Below, in pieces: positions 49,700 through 59,438 of a stretch of 64,000 nucleotides of DNA. The notes under the pieces are model-generated. The model had not been told where the DNA came from and made no database searches. It was given only the letters and a program-made list of their open reading frames with translations. The translations under genes were made by a program, and so were the position numbers. The DNA lies in the NCBI RefSeq assembly GCF_025370935.1, contig NC_133481.1, forward strand, positions 11,748,754 through 11,812,753. The letters are read 5' to 3'. The stretch is from Choristoneura fumiferana. Lineage: Eukaryota > Arthropoda > Insecta > Lepidoptera > Tortricidae. Numbering within the stretch: the stretch's first letter is position 1; each line of letters starts with the position of its first letter.

Positions 49700-50250
49700 G
49701 ATTGTTGTAATATCTAAGGATTTTATCTATTACTCTTAAACTACTAATAATCTCAAACTTAACCGTTATATCGTAAGTTTGGCCACATTTATACATTCTG
49801 AATCAAATACCCACCGTAGATTTCCGTAGCCATTACAAAAGCACTTTAAGTTAATATTTTGCATTTCGAAAAATTCTAGTATCTAATTTACTATTAATTT
49901 AAAATTACTCAAGAACTTAATTTTCTTTCTTGGTAAGTTTTGGTATATTTACTAATATTCTGAATTTTTCAATTTTTCCCACCGTTTATTTGATTTAACC
50001 GGACTCCATTAGGTTATATTTATCAAATTATTTACATTAAATATTGCACTTTAAAGTTAATATTTGCACTGAATCGAAAAAATTTTAGCACCCCCCAATA
50101 TGTTTTAAAAGACCTATCCTATCGCAACCCTTTATATATATAATAATTATAATAAAAAACAAAAAACACCCCACGGAAACGGAACAGACAGACAGACAGA
50201 CATGGCGAAACTATAAGTGGGCGCGTGTTTGCATTTTGAAACCAAAAAAA
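49700..50250 (+). repeat. Decayed copy of the 46382-47028 repeat
   Basis: TTACTCTTAAACTACTAATA, CCGTTATA, ACTGAATCGAAAAAATTTTAG and CAGACAGACAGACATGGCGA recur in the same order as 46,510-46,985. Extensive small deletions. Non-coding. Confidence 0.6.
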
Positions 50251-50384
50251 AACAACACAGACGGGTTATTTTGACTTTTAAGTTATAATATTATTTAATA
50301 TTATTCGTACAACTGTTACCTACAACCTTTAATAGTCTTGGAATGTTTACTGTATTTAAGTATGTATTTATCATTGTAATTAAG

Positions 50385-50450
50385 TTTATTAGTTGTCTAG
50401 TGTATAGTTACATAGCAGTTTGCTTAGTTTGGACTAGGTCAATTTGTTAC
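50385..50450 (+). mobile_element. 3' fragment of the TTGACCTAGTCC SINE family
   Basis: GCTTAGTTTGGACTAGGTCAA is the 3' end of the 30312-30540 family in plus orientation. Confidence 0.5.
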
Positions 50451-50597
50451 AACTATTGCTGTGATGTGTGTATTACTTTATTATTATATTTATTTTAAAG
50501 GGTAAATAAATTTTTTATTATTATACGTTATTTTGGAACCGGACGAAGTTCGTCGATACCGCTAATGCTATACTGTTTTATTTATGACAATTCCTAC

Positions 50598-50666
50598 ATC
50601 ATCATCATCCTAACTAATATACGTCCCACGCGGCCCAGTGCGGATCGGGAACTTCACACACACGAA
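50598..50666 (-). mobile_element. Fragment of the GTCCCACTGCTGGGC SINE family
   Basis: CATCATCATCCTAACTAATA, ACGTCCCACGCGGCCCAGTG and GGGAACTTCACAC match the end of the 21005-21321 family, with an internal deletion. Confidence 0.65.
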
Positions 50667-51442
50667 TAAATTAAATAAATTAAAATCGTTATACAATCTA
50701 TGATAATAGGGGTTGTTTTTATTTTTATCATTTACGCATAAGCGCGTTAAAATTCGAATAACTCGAAAACTACTGAATTTCGACCCCGACTTGGCCAAAA
50801 ACTTTGCAAATAAGCTCTAGAATAACCTTTTTCAAGGAATGGGACCTCTTACCAGTCGCCCTTTCAGAAAATTTGAACGCATTTGACTAAATCGTTAAGT
50901 TAACCGTATAACTGGCGCAGCCTAAATAATATACGTTTAGTATTAAAAGTACCTCGTCCTGCATTATCGTTGCGTCGTACGTCATAACCAGAAAAGCAAA
51001 TATTACCTAGCATATATTATTAAAGCGTAAAAGACAAAGGGTTTAATTAGAAGTTGAGAGTACACGGTAAATGTGGTACACATTAAAAGTTAACGACACC
51101 ACAAAGCAGTGTCTGTGTCCAAATTGCTTATTTTGACCGGCGAATATTAATTATGCAAGCTTGGGAAGCGCTAACGCGTTCTGTCCCCGCTGGCCTCTAA
51201 TGTTTCTGCTTAAAAAATATGAATAAAAAGGCAGCGGAAATCCGCTTTTTGTGACCGAAACGTCATAAATAAATACTTGAAAACGTTCAAATTATCAAGC
51301 ATAAAATTAAGCTAGTTTATGCAGCGCGTTTCTTATTATTCAAAAACTGTCAACGCACGAGAAATTAACTATTCAGAAAAAAACGCAAAAGTATTTTTTT
51401 TAAATTCTTTTTACCAACCACTTTTATATTACGTTAAGTACT
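50667..51442. other. Unassigned stretch
   Basis: No gene. A 61-codon frame at 51319-51504 runs into the LINE fragment below. Confidence 0.4.
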
Positions 51443-51453
51443 ATTTGATTAAT

Positions 51454-51543
51454 CATCATCATCAGCCGAAGACGTCCACTGCTGGACAAAGGCCTCCCCC
51501 TTAGAACGCCACAACGAACGACAACTCGCCACATTACCGCCGC
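51454..51543 (-). mobile_element. 90 bp RTE-type LINE end with 11 bp TSD
   Basis: Tail CATCATCATCAGCCGAAGAC and GTCCACTGCTGGACAAAGGC identify the family. Perfect ATTTGATTAAT repeats at 51443-51453 and 51544-51554 bracket the insert. This is an extreme 5' truncation. Confidence 0.9.
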
Positions 51544-51747
51544 ATTTGATTAATATTTTACCTGAAACCTTTTACTTTATTATTAATGATGAATAAATCA
51601 ATCAATCGTTTAGTTTCGTGTGCTCTGCCTACCCCATTTGGGAATACAGGCATGATGTTTATGAATACCATACTTACTGCGTACTAAAACTATAGTGTCG
51701 CTCCATCATCCATAATTTGAAGAATTTTAACGTCATTTGTTTTAAAA

Positions 51748-51952
51748 AAATATCTGGGCGACCGAGCTCCGCTCGGGCTAAAACTTGGTACCAAGCGTTT
51801 TCACAGAGATAAGACCAAGCTAGATCGATTTTTCATCTCCGAAATCCCCTACATACCAAATTTCATCGAAATCGTTAGAGCTGTTTCCGAGATCTCCGAA
51901 ATATATATATACATAGATACAAGAATTGCTCGTTAAAAGGTATTAGATAGAT
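51748..51952 (+). repeat. Dispersed repeat, pair of 48778-48975
   Basis: Colinear with 48778-48975. Starts GGGCGACCGAGCTCCGCTCG and ends AAAAGGTATTAGATAGATTA. Non-coding. Confidence 0.75.
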
Positions 51953-53346
51953 TATCTCTTAAGCTGTTAAATAATGATAGAACATTTTTATTTCAATGCA
52001 ACACACAATGGCATTGTTTATTAAATTCTTATAGTGAATTCAAGCCGCAATGAAGATTAGTAGATAGAGTGTATGGCTAGTTAATTCTCTCGCTTCATCT
52101 TAATAAGTAAGCTAGGCAATTTTTATTTTGTCCCAGCATACTGCTCTCGAGGAATTTACCAAACAAGAAACTGCAATTTCCCGTGACTAATTCATGGCCG
52201 TTATTAATCTTGTTCATTGCGTCCTATTTTTTTGTCCCGTAAAAAGTTGGCTCACACTTGTTTTCGTAAGTGGCAAGGTGGCATCTCGTTCCTTTATGTT
52301 TTTGGTGGATAAAGATCAAGACGTAATCAAAACCTTGTGATTATAAGTAATAATAGAGAGAAAAACTCATTTTGTGTGCAGGATTATTTATTCAATTACT
52401 AAATATTGATGATGCTGATAACGTTGCATTTTTGAGTTTTTCTCGATTTTATATGCTGAGCTGACGGCAACGTTGCATTTTTGTTACGAATTTTTCTCGG
52501 TCGATGTTTAATATGTATTTAGATGAACCTAAATATGATCCTTCGAGTATCCACAAGCATTGCTTAGTTTGGTGCGAATCCCGGTCGCGGAGTATTAGAT
52601 GATGAATATTGTAAAAAAAAAATAAAAATGTTTACATTCGGGTCGGGTGGATATTTATTATATTATTGAAATACACGTATTTTTGTTAATGTAATGAGCA
52701 TCGCGTTGCCTAGTGTCCATAGTACAAGCATTGCTTAGTTTGTCACTGGACATGGAGTCAACGGGTGTCTAGGTCGTGATATCTTAATAGTACATTTTAT
52801 TATTCTTTATATTTCTCAACCTGACATGAAATAAAATAAAAAACAAGAAATCAAGCTGGCGGATGCTAGTCTGGTCGCCTGTGTGCGCGCTGCGCGCTGG
52901 CTGCGGCACGCGGCTGCGGGTGCTGCTCGGCGTAGGCCGTGTCGCAGATACGGTTTCTGGTTTCTCGACCTTCTTTTTTTCTCTTTTTTCTCGAGGCTAA
53001 TTTCTCGAGTTTTCTCGGGTTCTCGAGTCTTTTATAAAATCCTCAATAAAAACCATGAAATAATATATTTTTTAATCTGTGACGTTTTTATTGCACCATA
53101 ATCATAATTAAGGTTGTATTATTACGACGTAGTGTGCAAGTGTATGCAATCCCATACATTTCAGTCCGAAATGAACGAGTATGTGATTGCGTACAATTAC
53201 TCACTCCGCACGTTTACCCCACACACATGACTCTATGTGTGTATGTCCATTTCTTTAGTCCTTGCTGCATCCCAAACGGCTAGACAGATTTTAACATATG
53301 AGGAATCCTCAGATTCGTTAGAACTGTCGGAGAGACATAAAATATA
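51953..53346. other. Unassigned stretch with a GC-rich island
   Basis: 52,878-52,965 is GC-rich (GCTGCGGCACGCGGCTGCGG), then a CTCGAG-rich stretch to 53,035. A loosely inverted counterpart lies at 54,345-54,420. TGCTTAGTTTG occurs at 52,561 and 52,731. No exon can be supported. Confidence 0.35.
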
Positions 53347-53349
53347 CAG

Positions 53350-53822
53350 GGTGTAACATTCATATCGGTCAGTATAGAAAAGTCTGAAACCATAAGACAT
53401 ACGAAGATTAGTTCTTAGGAACCATGTCTTCGATTCTATTAAGAAGAAAAACTGCATTCATACATTTTAAAAAAACTTTTATTCAGGGAATCGTACCTGG
53501 ACGTTTTGAAAAATAAAACTTAGGTACATCAAGAATTTTAATGAATTGTGGAATTACAATGCATTTTATTCATTCTAGATACCGTGTTCAATAGTAACTG
53601 TAACATTTATTGCTTATGACCTACACTATCGATATCCAAATAGTAATAATGTATGTTTTATTTTTCAAACGACACTGTGTTCGATTCGCGAACTGAGAAG
53701 TGTTTTTTAATCTATGAATGCAGTTTTTCTTGTTACTAAAATCGATGACAATGGTTCCTAAGAACAGATCTTTGTATATCTTATAGTTTCAGACCTTCCC
53801 ATACTGACCGATATGAATATTG
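53350..53822. mobile_element. Foldback element with about 105 bp arms
   Basis: CATTCATATCGGTCAGTATA (about 53,359) is mirrored by ATACTGACCGATATGAAT near 53,805-53,821. The pairing runs inward through TCTGAAAC/GTTTCAGA, TTCTTAGGAACCAT/ATGGTTCCTAAGAA and AAAAACTGCATTCATA/TATGAATGCAGTTTTT. The spacer of about 250 bp has no coding. ACAGGGTGTAAC lies just outside the left end. Confidence 0.8.
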
Positions 53823-54649
53823 AAGTCGGTTTTAAACATATATGTATGTAGAGGTATACTTTTAATCGACAATTTCATAGAAATATCAAAAGAGAATGAA
53901 ATAAAAAAATACATTTTAATAAATCTAAAAAAACCCCACGTCATATTCATTTCGTGGCCAGCTCAAAATTCTTAGTAATGGGTCCTAAATTGAACTTTAA
54001 CTTAGCTACATCTACATAACTGTTCGACAACTAGACTTACCTATTTTCTTCCTCTACGTTTTTTTGAAGTAGTCGGGTTTTTGATTTTTTGGTACATTTA
54101 CTACCTCTTATTTAGGTAAGGCAAGGAAATATACTAAACAGATTATATTTATATGTGCACGAGAGCTATCAACTTTTGGAGTACAAATGAAAATCTCTAT
54201 TGCATTTTTTTGCGTGGGCAAGGATGCCAAACTATCTAGGTAACTTTAAGTAATATTTTACTCTAATTATTCAGTCCCCAAAAGCCATGAACAGCAAAAA
54301 ACTGCATCTGGCGCATTTAAATTTGGAACTCGGTCATTTTTTTCTAGTCTCGAGTGAAGCCAAATTTCTCGAGTTTTCTCGAGTTCGAGAAAGCTCGAGC
54401 AGAAACCCTAGTCGCAGAGAGCGCGTTGAAACAAAAGACGATCGCATTGCCGGCCAGCGGCCTGCAAAGTTGTATGAAATCTCTTTGCAGGCTGCTAAAG
54501 TGACCGCGCGCAGGCAGGCGAGCCCCAGCGCCTGCATCGCGATACTTCTTAGCCTATTATTTGTAACACAACGTCAAAATTTCATGTCATGTTTGAGAAA
54601 ATATAATTTATTCGATAAATTCTGATTGTTAATCTACCTAGTCTTGTCT
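53823..54649. other. Unassigned stretch
   Basis: A 112-codon frame at 54287-54625 spans a CTCGAG-rich block and a GC-rich block without recognisable domains; the opposite strand is also open. I do not call a gene. Confidence 0.35.
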
Positions 54650-54840
54650 TAAGGCTGCGTTTCTACCAGAGATGTGCGAGGATGTGTTGCGAGAAATGTG
54701 TTTTCGATGAATCAATAGAAACGCTTAATTTAACTATCCTTGCACAGCACCGCTCTGGTGGAAACAACTGAGCGAAGCGAGGCGAGGTAAATGAAGCGTT
54801 CCTATTGGTTCATGAAAACACATTCCTCGCACATCTCTTT
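54650..54840. mobile_element. Foldback element, same family as 11617-11818
   Basis: Left GATGTGCGAGGATGTGTTGC, TGTGTTTTCGATGAATCAAT; right CCTATTGGTTCATGAAAACA, CATTCCTCGCACATCTC. The central CTGAGCGAAGCGAGGCGAGG corresponds to the reverse of the centre in the other copy. Confidence 0.75.
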
Positions 54841-54947
54841 TGCAATAGGTACTCTAAAGTTTTTTTTTTTCAGATAAAAAACGTAGTTGCGATCATTTAG
54901 GGTGTAGAAAGAAAGAAAACACTTCATTTTGGTTCAAATAGTGCTTC

Positions 54948-54982
54948 ATCATCATGCCGTAGAGCGTCCACTGCTGGATCCG
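54948..54982 (-). mobile_element. Tiny RTE-type LINE tail remnant
   Basis: TCATCATCATGCCGTAGAGC and GTCCACTGCTGGAT match the tail of 51454-51543. No clear target duplication. Confidence 0.5.
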
Positions 54983-55424
54983 AATCCGTGATTTTAGCTT
55001 GAAAAAGTAACAAACAATATAAATAGAAGAAATTAATAGACAGATTTCAACAAAATTCTGACCAGGGCGTGGCTTTGTTAGAGAAAATAGGGAAAAATCT
55101 TATTAAAAATCGAGCATTTAGACGTTTTTCCGTTATTTGGGTATCAACCGTTTTTCTTTCAATTAAGGTAATGAACTGCTGAAGATCCTTAATGTTCATC
55201 ATTAAAAATACGATAAATTGATCCTTGTATTAGAGAGCAAGCCTAATTGATTGAGCAAAACGAATTCGGATCTCGTTGTGATAAAGACAATTTTTCTTTT
55301 ATATGGAAATTGATATCATTTCATTCTAATTGAAGCATGATAGAAACAATGATTCGATAAGGTTTCCTCTTTTGCTATACATATTATACGTGTCAACAAG
55401 TTATAAATACACAATTATTAGTCC
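54983..55424. other. Unassigned stretch
   Basis: AT-rich, nothing recognised. Confidence 0.4.
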
Positions 55425-55605
55425 GCGTATAGTTCGTTTATCGTTATCCCGCGGGAACCGCAATTTTCCAGGATAAAAACTATTCTATGTCCTTCGCCGG
55501 AACGCAACCTATCTGTATACCAAATTTCAACTAAATCGGTTTAGCGGTTTAGAGGTGAAGAGGTAACAAACAAACAGACTTACAAACTTTCGCATTTATA
55601 ACCGT
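55425..55605 (+). repeat. Dispersed repeat, pair of 17560-17830
   Basis: Colinear with the other copy but without its small internal insertion. Ends AACAAACAGACTTACAAACT. Non-coding. Confidence 0.75.
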
Positions 55606-56361
55606 ATTCATCCACGTTTGCAAATAAATCACTTAGCTTTGATTGTACAAAGAGCTTAATTACGTTTCCATAACCCAAATTCCGCGTAATATTAGTGCCA
55701 ACCAATAAAACGTTTTTCCAATAAAAATCAAAATCAGCATAAAATTATTTTGTCGAAAAAATCCTTCACGCTATAAATAAACATTTTCTTACAAGGTTGC
55801 CGTGTAGGAAATCTCATTTTGAAACCAGACCGATCAATTTCCGAAGGCGCACTTAACGAAATTTGCGCCTAGAGCAGCCAAGTGTAAGAAACGAGTATCG
55901 CCAGAGATTGTTGGCATAAATCATTTTTCAATTCAATTTAAACGACACAGGGAGCTGTTGTTCCGGCGGTTTACGCGCGCGGTCACGGTATCTTAGAAAC
56001 TTTATTTGGGTTCCGTCGATATTTTTCAATGGATTAGTACTCGTAATTTATTAAATTTATAGTTTTTTTAAAGGTATTTTTCCATCTGGCTATTGTTTTA
56101 TAAGCGGGCAATTAGTTTTTGTTTTGACTTTAAATTTTTAGAGGGTACATTTGCTGTTTTTTTTGGCTTATCACTGCCATTAGCTCAAAGATTAATGTGA
56201 CAAGATCCATTTAAAGCAGATGCTCGCTTTTGTGCAACTGTTTGTTCTCGTACTTGTTATTCCTGTTTTTTTTATGTGCAATAAACAGTTATAAGTTATA
56301 AATATTTTGACAACTGTATTTATAAGCTATATAACAATGAAAACGTACCTACTGACCGCAT
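55606..56361. other. Unassigned stretch up to the gap
   Basis: AT-rich. 56,190-56,300 ends with ATGTGCAATAAACAGTTATA and may be a worn LINE 3' end like 37380-37513. No coding signal approaching the gap. Confidence 0.35.
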
Positions 56362-56461
56362 NNNNNNNNNNNNNNNNNNNNNNNNNNNNNNNNNNNNNNN
56401 NNNNNNNNNNNNNNNNNNNNNNNNNNNNNNNNNNNNNNNNNNNNNNNNNNNNNNNNNNNNN
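56362..56461. other. Assembly gap (100 N)
   Basis: Exactly 100 N, the usual placeholder for a gap of unknown size. Order and distance across it are therefore not certain. Confidence 0.98.
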
Positions 56462-56574
56462 CGAAACGCGACAACGTCCCAAAGTGCCTGAACTCCGGCC
56501 AGTTGGTCAGAGAGCTCGGCAAGGAGCTCCGCACTCTAGAGAAGCGGTCGACCACTGCCGTTAACAAAGATAAG
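56462..56574 (+). CDS. Probable host gene exon, 5' part lost in gap
   Basis: Starting at 56464 a frame of 37 codons runs to 56574: KRDNVPKCLNSGQLVRELGK, then ELRTLEKRSTTAVNKDK. It is immediately followed by GTGAGG, a good fit to an insect 5' splice site after AAG. GC content (well over half) contrasts with the AT-rich flanks. The peptide is charged and helix-like (RELGKELRTLEKR), with no repeat character. If spliced, the exon ends in phase 0; if not, translation meets a stop six codons later. I do not recognise the protein. A second frame is also open across this short span, so the call is an inference from composition, peptide quality and the donor site. Confidence 0.5.
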
Positions 56575-56698
56575 GTGAGGACGTCTCTATTATAATAATA
56601 CTTACTTGCTAATACAGTATAGTCTGTTCGCTGACAGTTGATAAAAAAAATATAAAGTCAGAAGTTCTTAACTCATTATCCTAATATTCATCATCATC

Positions 56699-57270
56699 AT
56701 CATCATCTCAGCCGTAGGACGTCCACTGTTGGACATAGGCCTCCCCCACAGACCTCCAGTTGCTTCGGTTGGCAGCGGCCTGCATCCACCGTGAACCTGC
56801 GGCTTTAACCAGGTCATCCGTCCATCGTTGGTGGACGTCCTACGCTGCGCTTGCCGATCCGCGGCCTCCACTCGAGAACTTTTCGCCCCCAACGGCCATC
56901 CGTTCTCCGTGCTATATGGCCCGCCCATTGCCACTTCAACGAGCTGATTCGCTTGGCTATGTCGGTGACCCTTGTTCTTCTACGTATCTCCTCATTTCTG
57001 ATTCGGTCCCGTAGAGAAACCCCAAGCATAGCTCTCTCCATAGCTCGCTGAGCAACTCTGAGCCTATTTATAAGGCCTAAAGTAAAGCACCACGTCTCGG
57101 ATCCATATGTCATCACTGGCAACACACATTTAAAGACTTTCGTCTTAAGGCACTGAGGAATTTTCGACGAAAAGACATTGCGGAGTTTCCCGAACGCTGC
57201 CCATCCGAGTTGGATTCGACGATTGACCTCCTTCTCGAAGTTGGACTTACCTAATTGGACGGTTCCTAAT
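56699..57270 (-). mobile_element. 5'-truncated RTE-type LINE with 14 bp TSD
   Basis: The minus strand encodes, in order, a FEKEVNRRIQLGWAAFGKLR-type start near 57,240, MTYGSETW near 57,110, RNEEIRRRTRVTDIAKRI, LKWQWAGHIARR and IGKRSVGRPPT (57125-56814). A frame change then leads to the EATGGLWGRPM end and ATG-repeat tail. RTE-type elements have this region after the reverse transcriptase. Flanks ATTATCCTAATATT at 56685-56698 and 57271-57284 are an exact 14 bp duplication. The element lacks the endonuclease and RT core. Confidence 0.9.
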
Positions 57271-57285
57271 ATTATCCTAATATTA

Positions 57286-57650
57286 TGCGATGCGAAATGC
57301 GAATGTTTGTGAGTGAGTGAATGGGTGGGTGAGTATGTTTGCTACTCCTTCACGCTGAAACTGCTGGAAGGATTTGGATGTAATTTGATATGTAGATGGA
57401 CATCTGGAATAAAACACAGGCTACTTTTTATCCCGATATTCCCACAGGATAGGGATAAAATCTCGAAACAACAACCGCTGGGCTTAAGAGTCATGAAATT
57501 TGACATGATTGTTTTTAATGTATCGTCAATGAAAACCATGATTTAATTTTCGGGAATTCCCACGGGAATTTTCAAAAATCCCGGAATTTTAATTCAGTTG
57601 CTGGATCTAATGATTTACGTGTGCGAAGCCGAGGTTAAATACTAGTAAAT
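57286..57650 (+). repeat. Dispersed repeat, pair of 31453-31905
   Basis: Carries CTCCTTCACGCTGAAACTGC, CTACTTTTTATCCCGATATT and GGATCTAATGATTTACGTGT, then GAAGCCGAGG and ACTAGT at its end. It is the target into whose left edge the RTE copy inserted. Open frames across it are not genes. Confidence 0.65.
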
Positions 57651-57766
57651 GATATAAATTAGACAACAAGACACGAACACCCTATCGACAAGCTCGACGG
57701 CCATTCCAGAACGAACCGAACGCCTGCGGTCGCTTGACTGGTGATCTTGTAAAGAACTGATTACGA

Positions 57767-57912
57767 GGTACAGTCACCAGCACCAATATCTGACACCTGC
57801 AAGCGTGCATAAACCCGAACTGATACGACTCTAGTTCGTTGGCCGCCGCTTGACGCGTCAGATATTTTTGCACGCATCCGCTGTGGCAGATATTAGTGCT
57901 GGTGACTGTACC
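57767..57912. mobile_element. MITE with GGTACAGTCACCAGCAC ends
   Basis: GGTACAGTCACCAGCACCAA at 57767 is mirrored by TTAGTGCTGGTGACTGTACC ending at 57912. CAGATATTTTTGCACGC lies in the right arm. The right half matches 58124-58184 in inverted orientation. Non-coding. Confidence 0.8.
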
Positions 57913-58078
57913 ATCAGCCAAATAAGTGCTCTGTCAATTTTTAAACAAATTCCTATCAAATGAATATGTCGCTAAAGTAAACTTTCAAGCTGACAGATAC
58001 GTCTATTGGCATTATTGTTTTGTGACATGCAAACGATTATCAACTTAAGGTGGTAGACCACATTTTGACTGATGGTAC
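57908..58078 (+). mobile_element. MITE with GTACCATCAGCCAAATA ends
   Basis: Starts GTACCATCAGCCAAATAAGT and ends TGACTGATGGTAC. Internally colinear with the reverse complement of 15753-15896. Its first bases GTACC are shared with the end of the preceding MITE. Confidence 0.75.
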
Positions 58079-58123
58079 AGTACAGTGTACAAAATATGAA
58101 CTTATTCAACTTTTCAAAAATAT

Positions 58124-58184
58124 GTACAGTCACCAGCATTAATATCTGCCACAGCGGCGCGTGCAAAAATATCGGACACGTCCT
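58124..58184 (+). mobile_element. Half MITE, cut by the LINE 5' end
   Basis: GTACAGTCACCAGCATTAAT, ATCTGCCACAGCGG and GCGTGCAAAAATATCGGACA match the inner reading of 57840-57912. The matching second half is missing; the LINE sequence begins near 58,185. Confidence 0.75.
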
Positions 58185-59114
58185 CGGCCAGAAATAGACG
58201 TACACACACGCGCACAAAGCCGTAAGGTACCTCCTCCTGCGCCGCCGACGCCGCCAACTTCGTCTGCGCCTGTTTTTGATTCACTTGCAGCACTTACAAA
58301 TGAAATTAAATTGCTGCGTGCAGATATGTGTGAGGTCAAAGAGCAACTAAAAAATCTTTCACTGGGAGTGGGTCAATGCTCATCACGCCTGGATGTGCTG
58401 GAAGCAGGGTTGGTACGTTCGGATGCCCAAATAAACAAATTGGAGAACCAAGAGTGCGAAATCACCTTACTAAAACAAAGAGTTGTCGAACTTGAGAATC
58501 ATCTAAATGTTCAGCACCAACTTTCATTGTGTAACGACCTCGAAATCATGGGTGTACCTGAGCTGCCAAACGAAAACCCACAACATCTGATACTCACTAC
58601 TGCAAACAAGATCGGCATGAATCTCAGCGAAAATGATATCGACTTTGTTTCGAGGGTTGGGTCGCGCTCTGACAGCGGTACCTCATCCCGAGCGAACCCG
58701 CGGCCTTTGGTGGTGAGGTTTACACGAAATTGTAACCGTAATAAATTTTTGAAAGCAGGCAGATCGAGACGCAACTTAACATCGACGGACATTGAAACCG
58801 GGGGACCCTCAAGCAAGCTGTTCTTTAATGAGCGTCTAACGAAGTCGAACAGAATGTTATTTCGTGACGCTCGCATGCGCAAGGACAGCGCAGGCTTTAA
58901 ATACTGCTGGACCAGCAACGGAGTTATACTGGTGCGCAAGCGGGAGGGTGCTAAACCCATTGTCATACGATGTGCTTCGGACCTTGATAGGTGGTTTGTG
59001 GAACCGCGGCCAGGTGACGACACCATGTCTGACTCATCCTCCGCTGATAACATGCGCTCCACGGATGCAACCACCGTCGAGACACCAGATATGCTTGAAG
59101 CCCCCCAACAGTGA
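58161..59114 (+). CDS. LINE ORF1 (coiled coil plus FP-like domain), 5'-truncated
   Basis: ORF1 proteins of non-LTR elements bind the element RNA and form the particle with ORF2. The open frame gives 318 codons from a GTG at 58161; there is no ATG before codon 56 and an in-frame TAA lies at 58140. Residues 23-34 are proline-rich (PPPAPPTPP). Residues 42-120 form a coiled coil with leucine-rich heptads. Residues 122-285 resemble the baculovirus FP-type domain common in insect LINE ORF1 proteins, with NDLEIMGVPE, DFVSRVG, LFFNERLTKSN and GVILVRKREG. The first about 8 codons derive from a MITE. The usual N-terminal zinc-finger portion of such ORF1s is missing, so the true start is lost. The opposite-strand 187-codon frame is a shadow. 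Confidence 0.75.
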   Translation: MQKYRTRPRPEIDVHTRAQSRKVPPPAPPTPPTSSAPVFDSLAALTNEIKLLRADMCEVKEQLKNLSLGVGQCSSRLDVLEAGLVRSDAQINKLENQECEITLLKQRVVELENHLNVQHQLSLCNDLEIMGVPELPNENPQHLILTTANKIGMNLSENDIDFVSRVGSRSDSGTSSRANPRPLVVRFTRNCNRNKFLKAGRSRRNLTSTDIETGGPSSKLFFNERLTKSNRMLFRDARMRKDSAGFKYCWTSNGVILVRKREGAKPIVIRCASDLDRWFVEPRPGDDTMSDSSSADNMRSTDATTVETPDMLEAPQQ

Positions 59115-59438
59115 AAAACTAGTGGTTCATGGTCAAATTCGTGTTATCTCACTGTTAGACTGGTACCGTAGTAATGCATTTCGTATCATGTTATCTAGTT
59201 GCCACTTTATTGGAACTCACTCATTTAGCACCATCAAGGTTTTTGTTCTTATTATATCACACATTCTTCTGAGCATAATAAAGCGCTTACACACATCTAT
59301 TCAGGTAAACACGGAAACACACGCACACTTTGACACACATACAATAAGACGAATTATTATAATTCTAGGAACAGTGTTTCGGAGTGGCGACTGCCCGGGA
59401 TGTCTTGTACTGAAGCTGTCATTTAATTATTCATACGA

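Noticed and set aside
54287..54625. 112-codon frame as a gene
   Set aside because: Spans low-complexity CTCGAG repeats and is open on both strands; no domain.
58511..59074. 187-codon open frame on the minus strand
   Set aside because: It is the antisense shadow of LINE ORF1; it has no domain, while the plus strand has a clear coiled coil and FP-like motif order.
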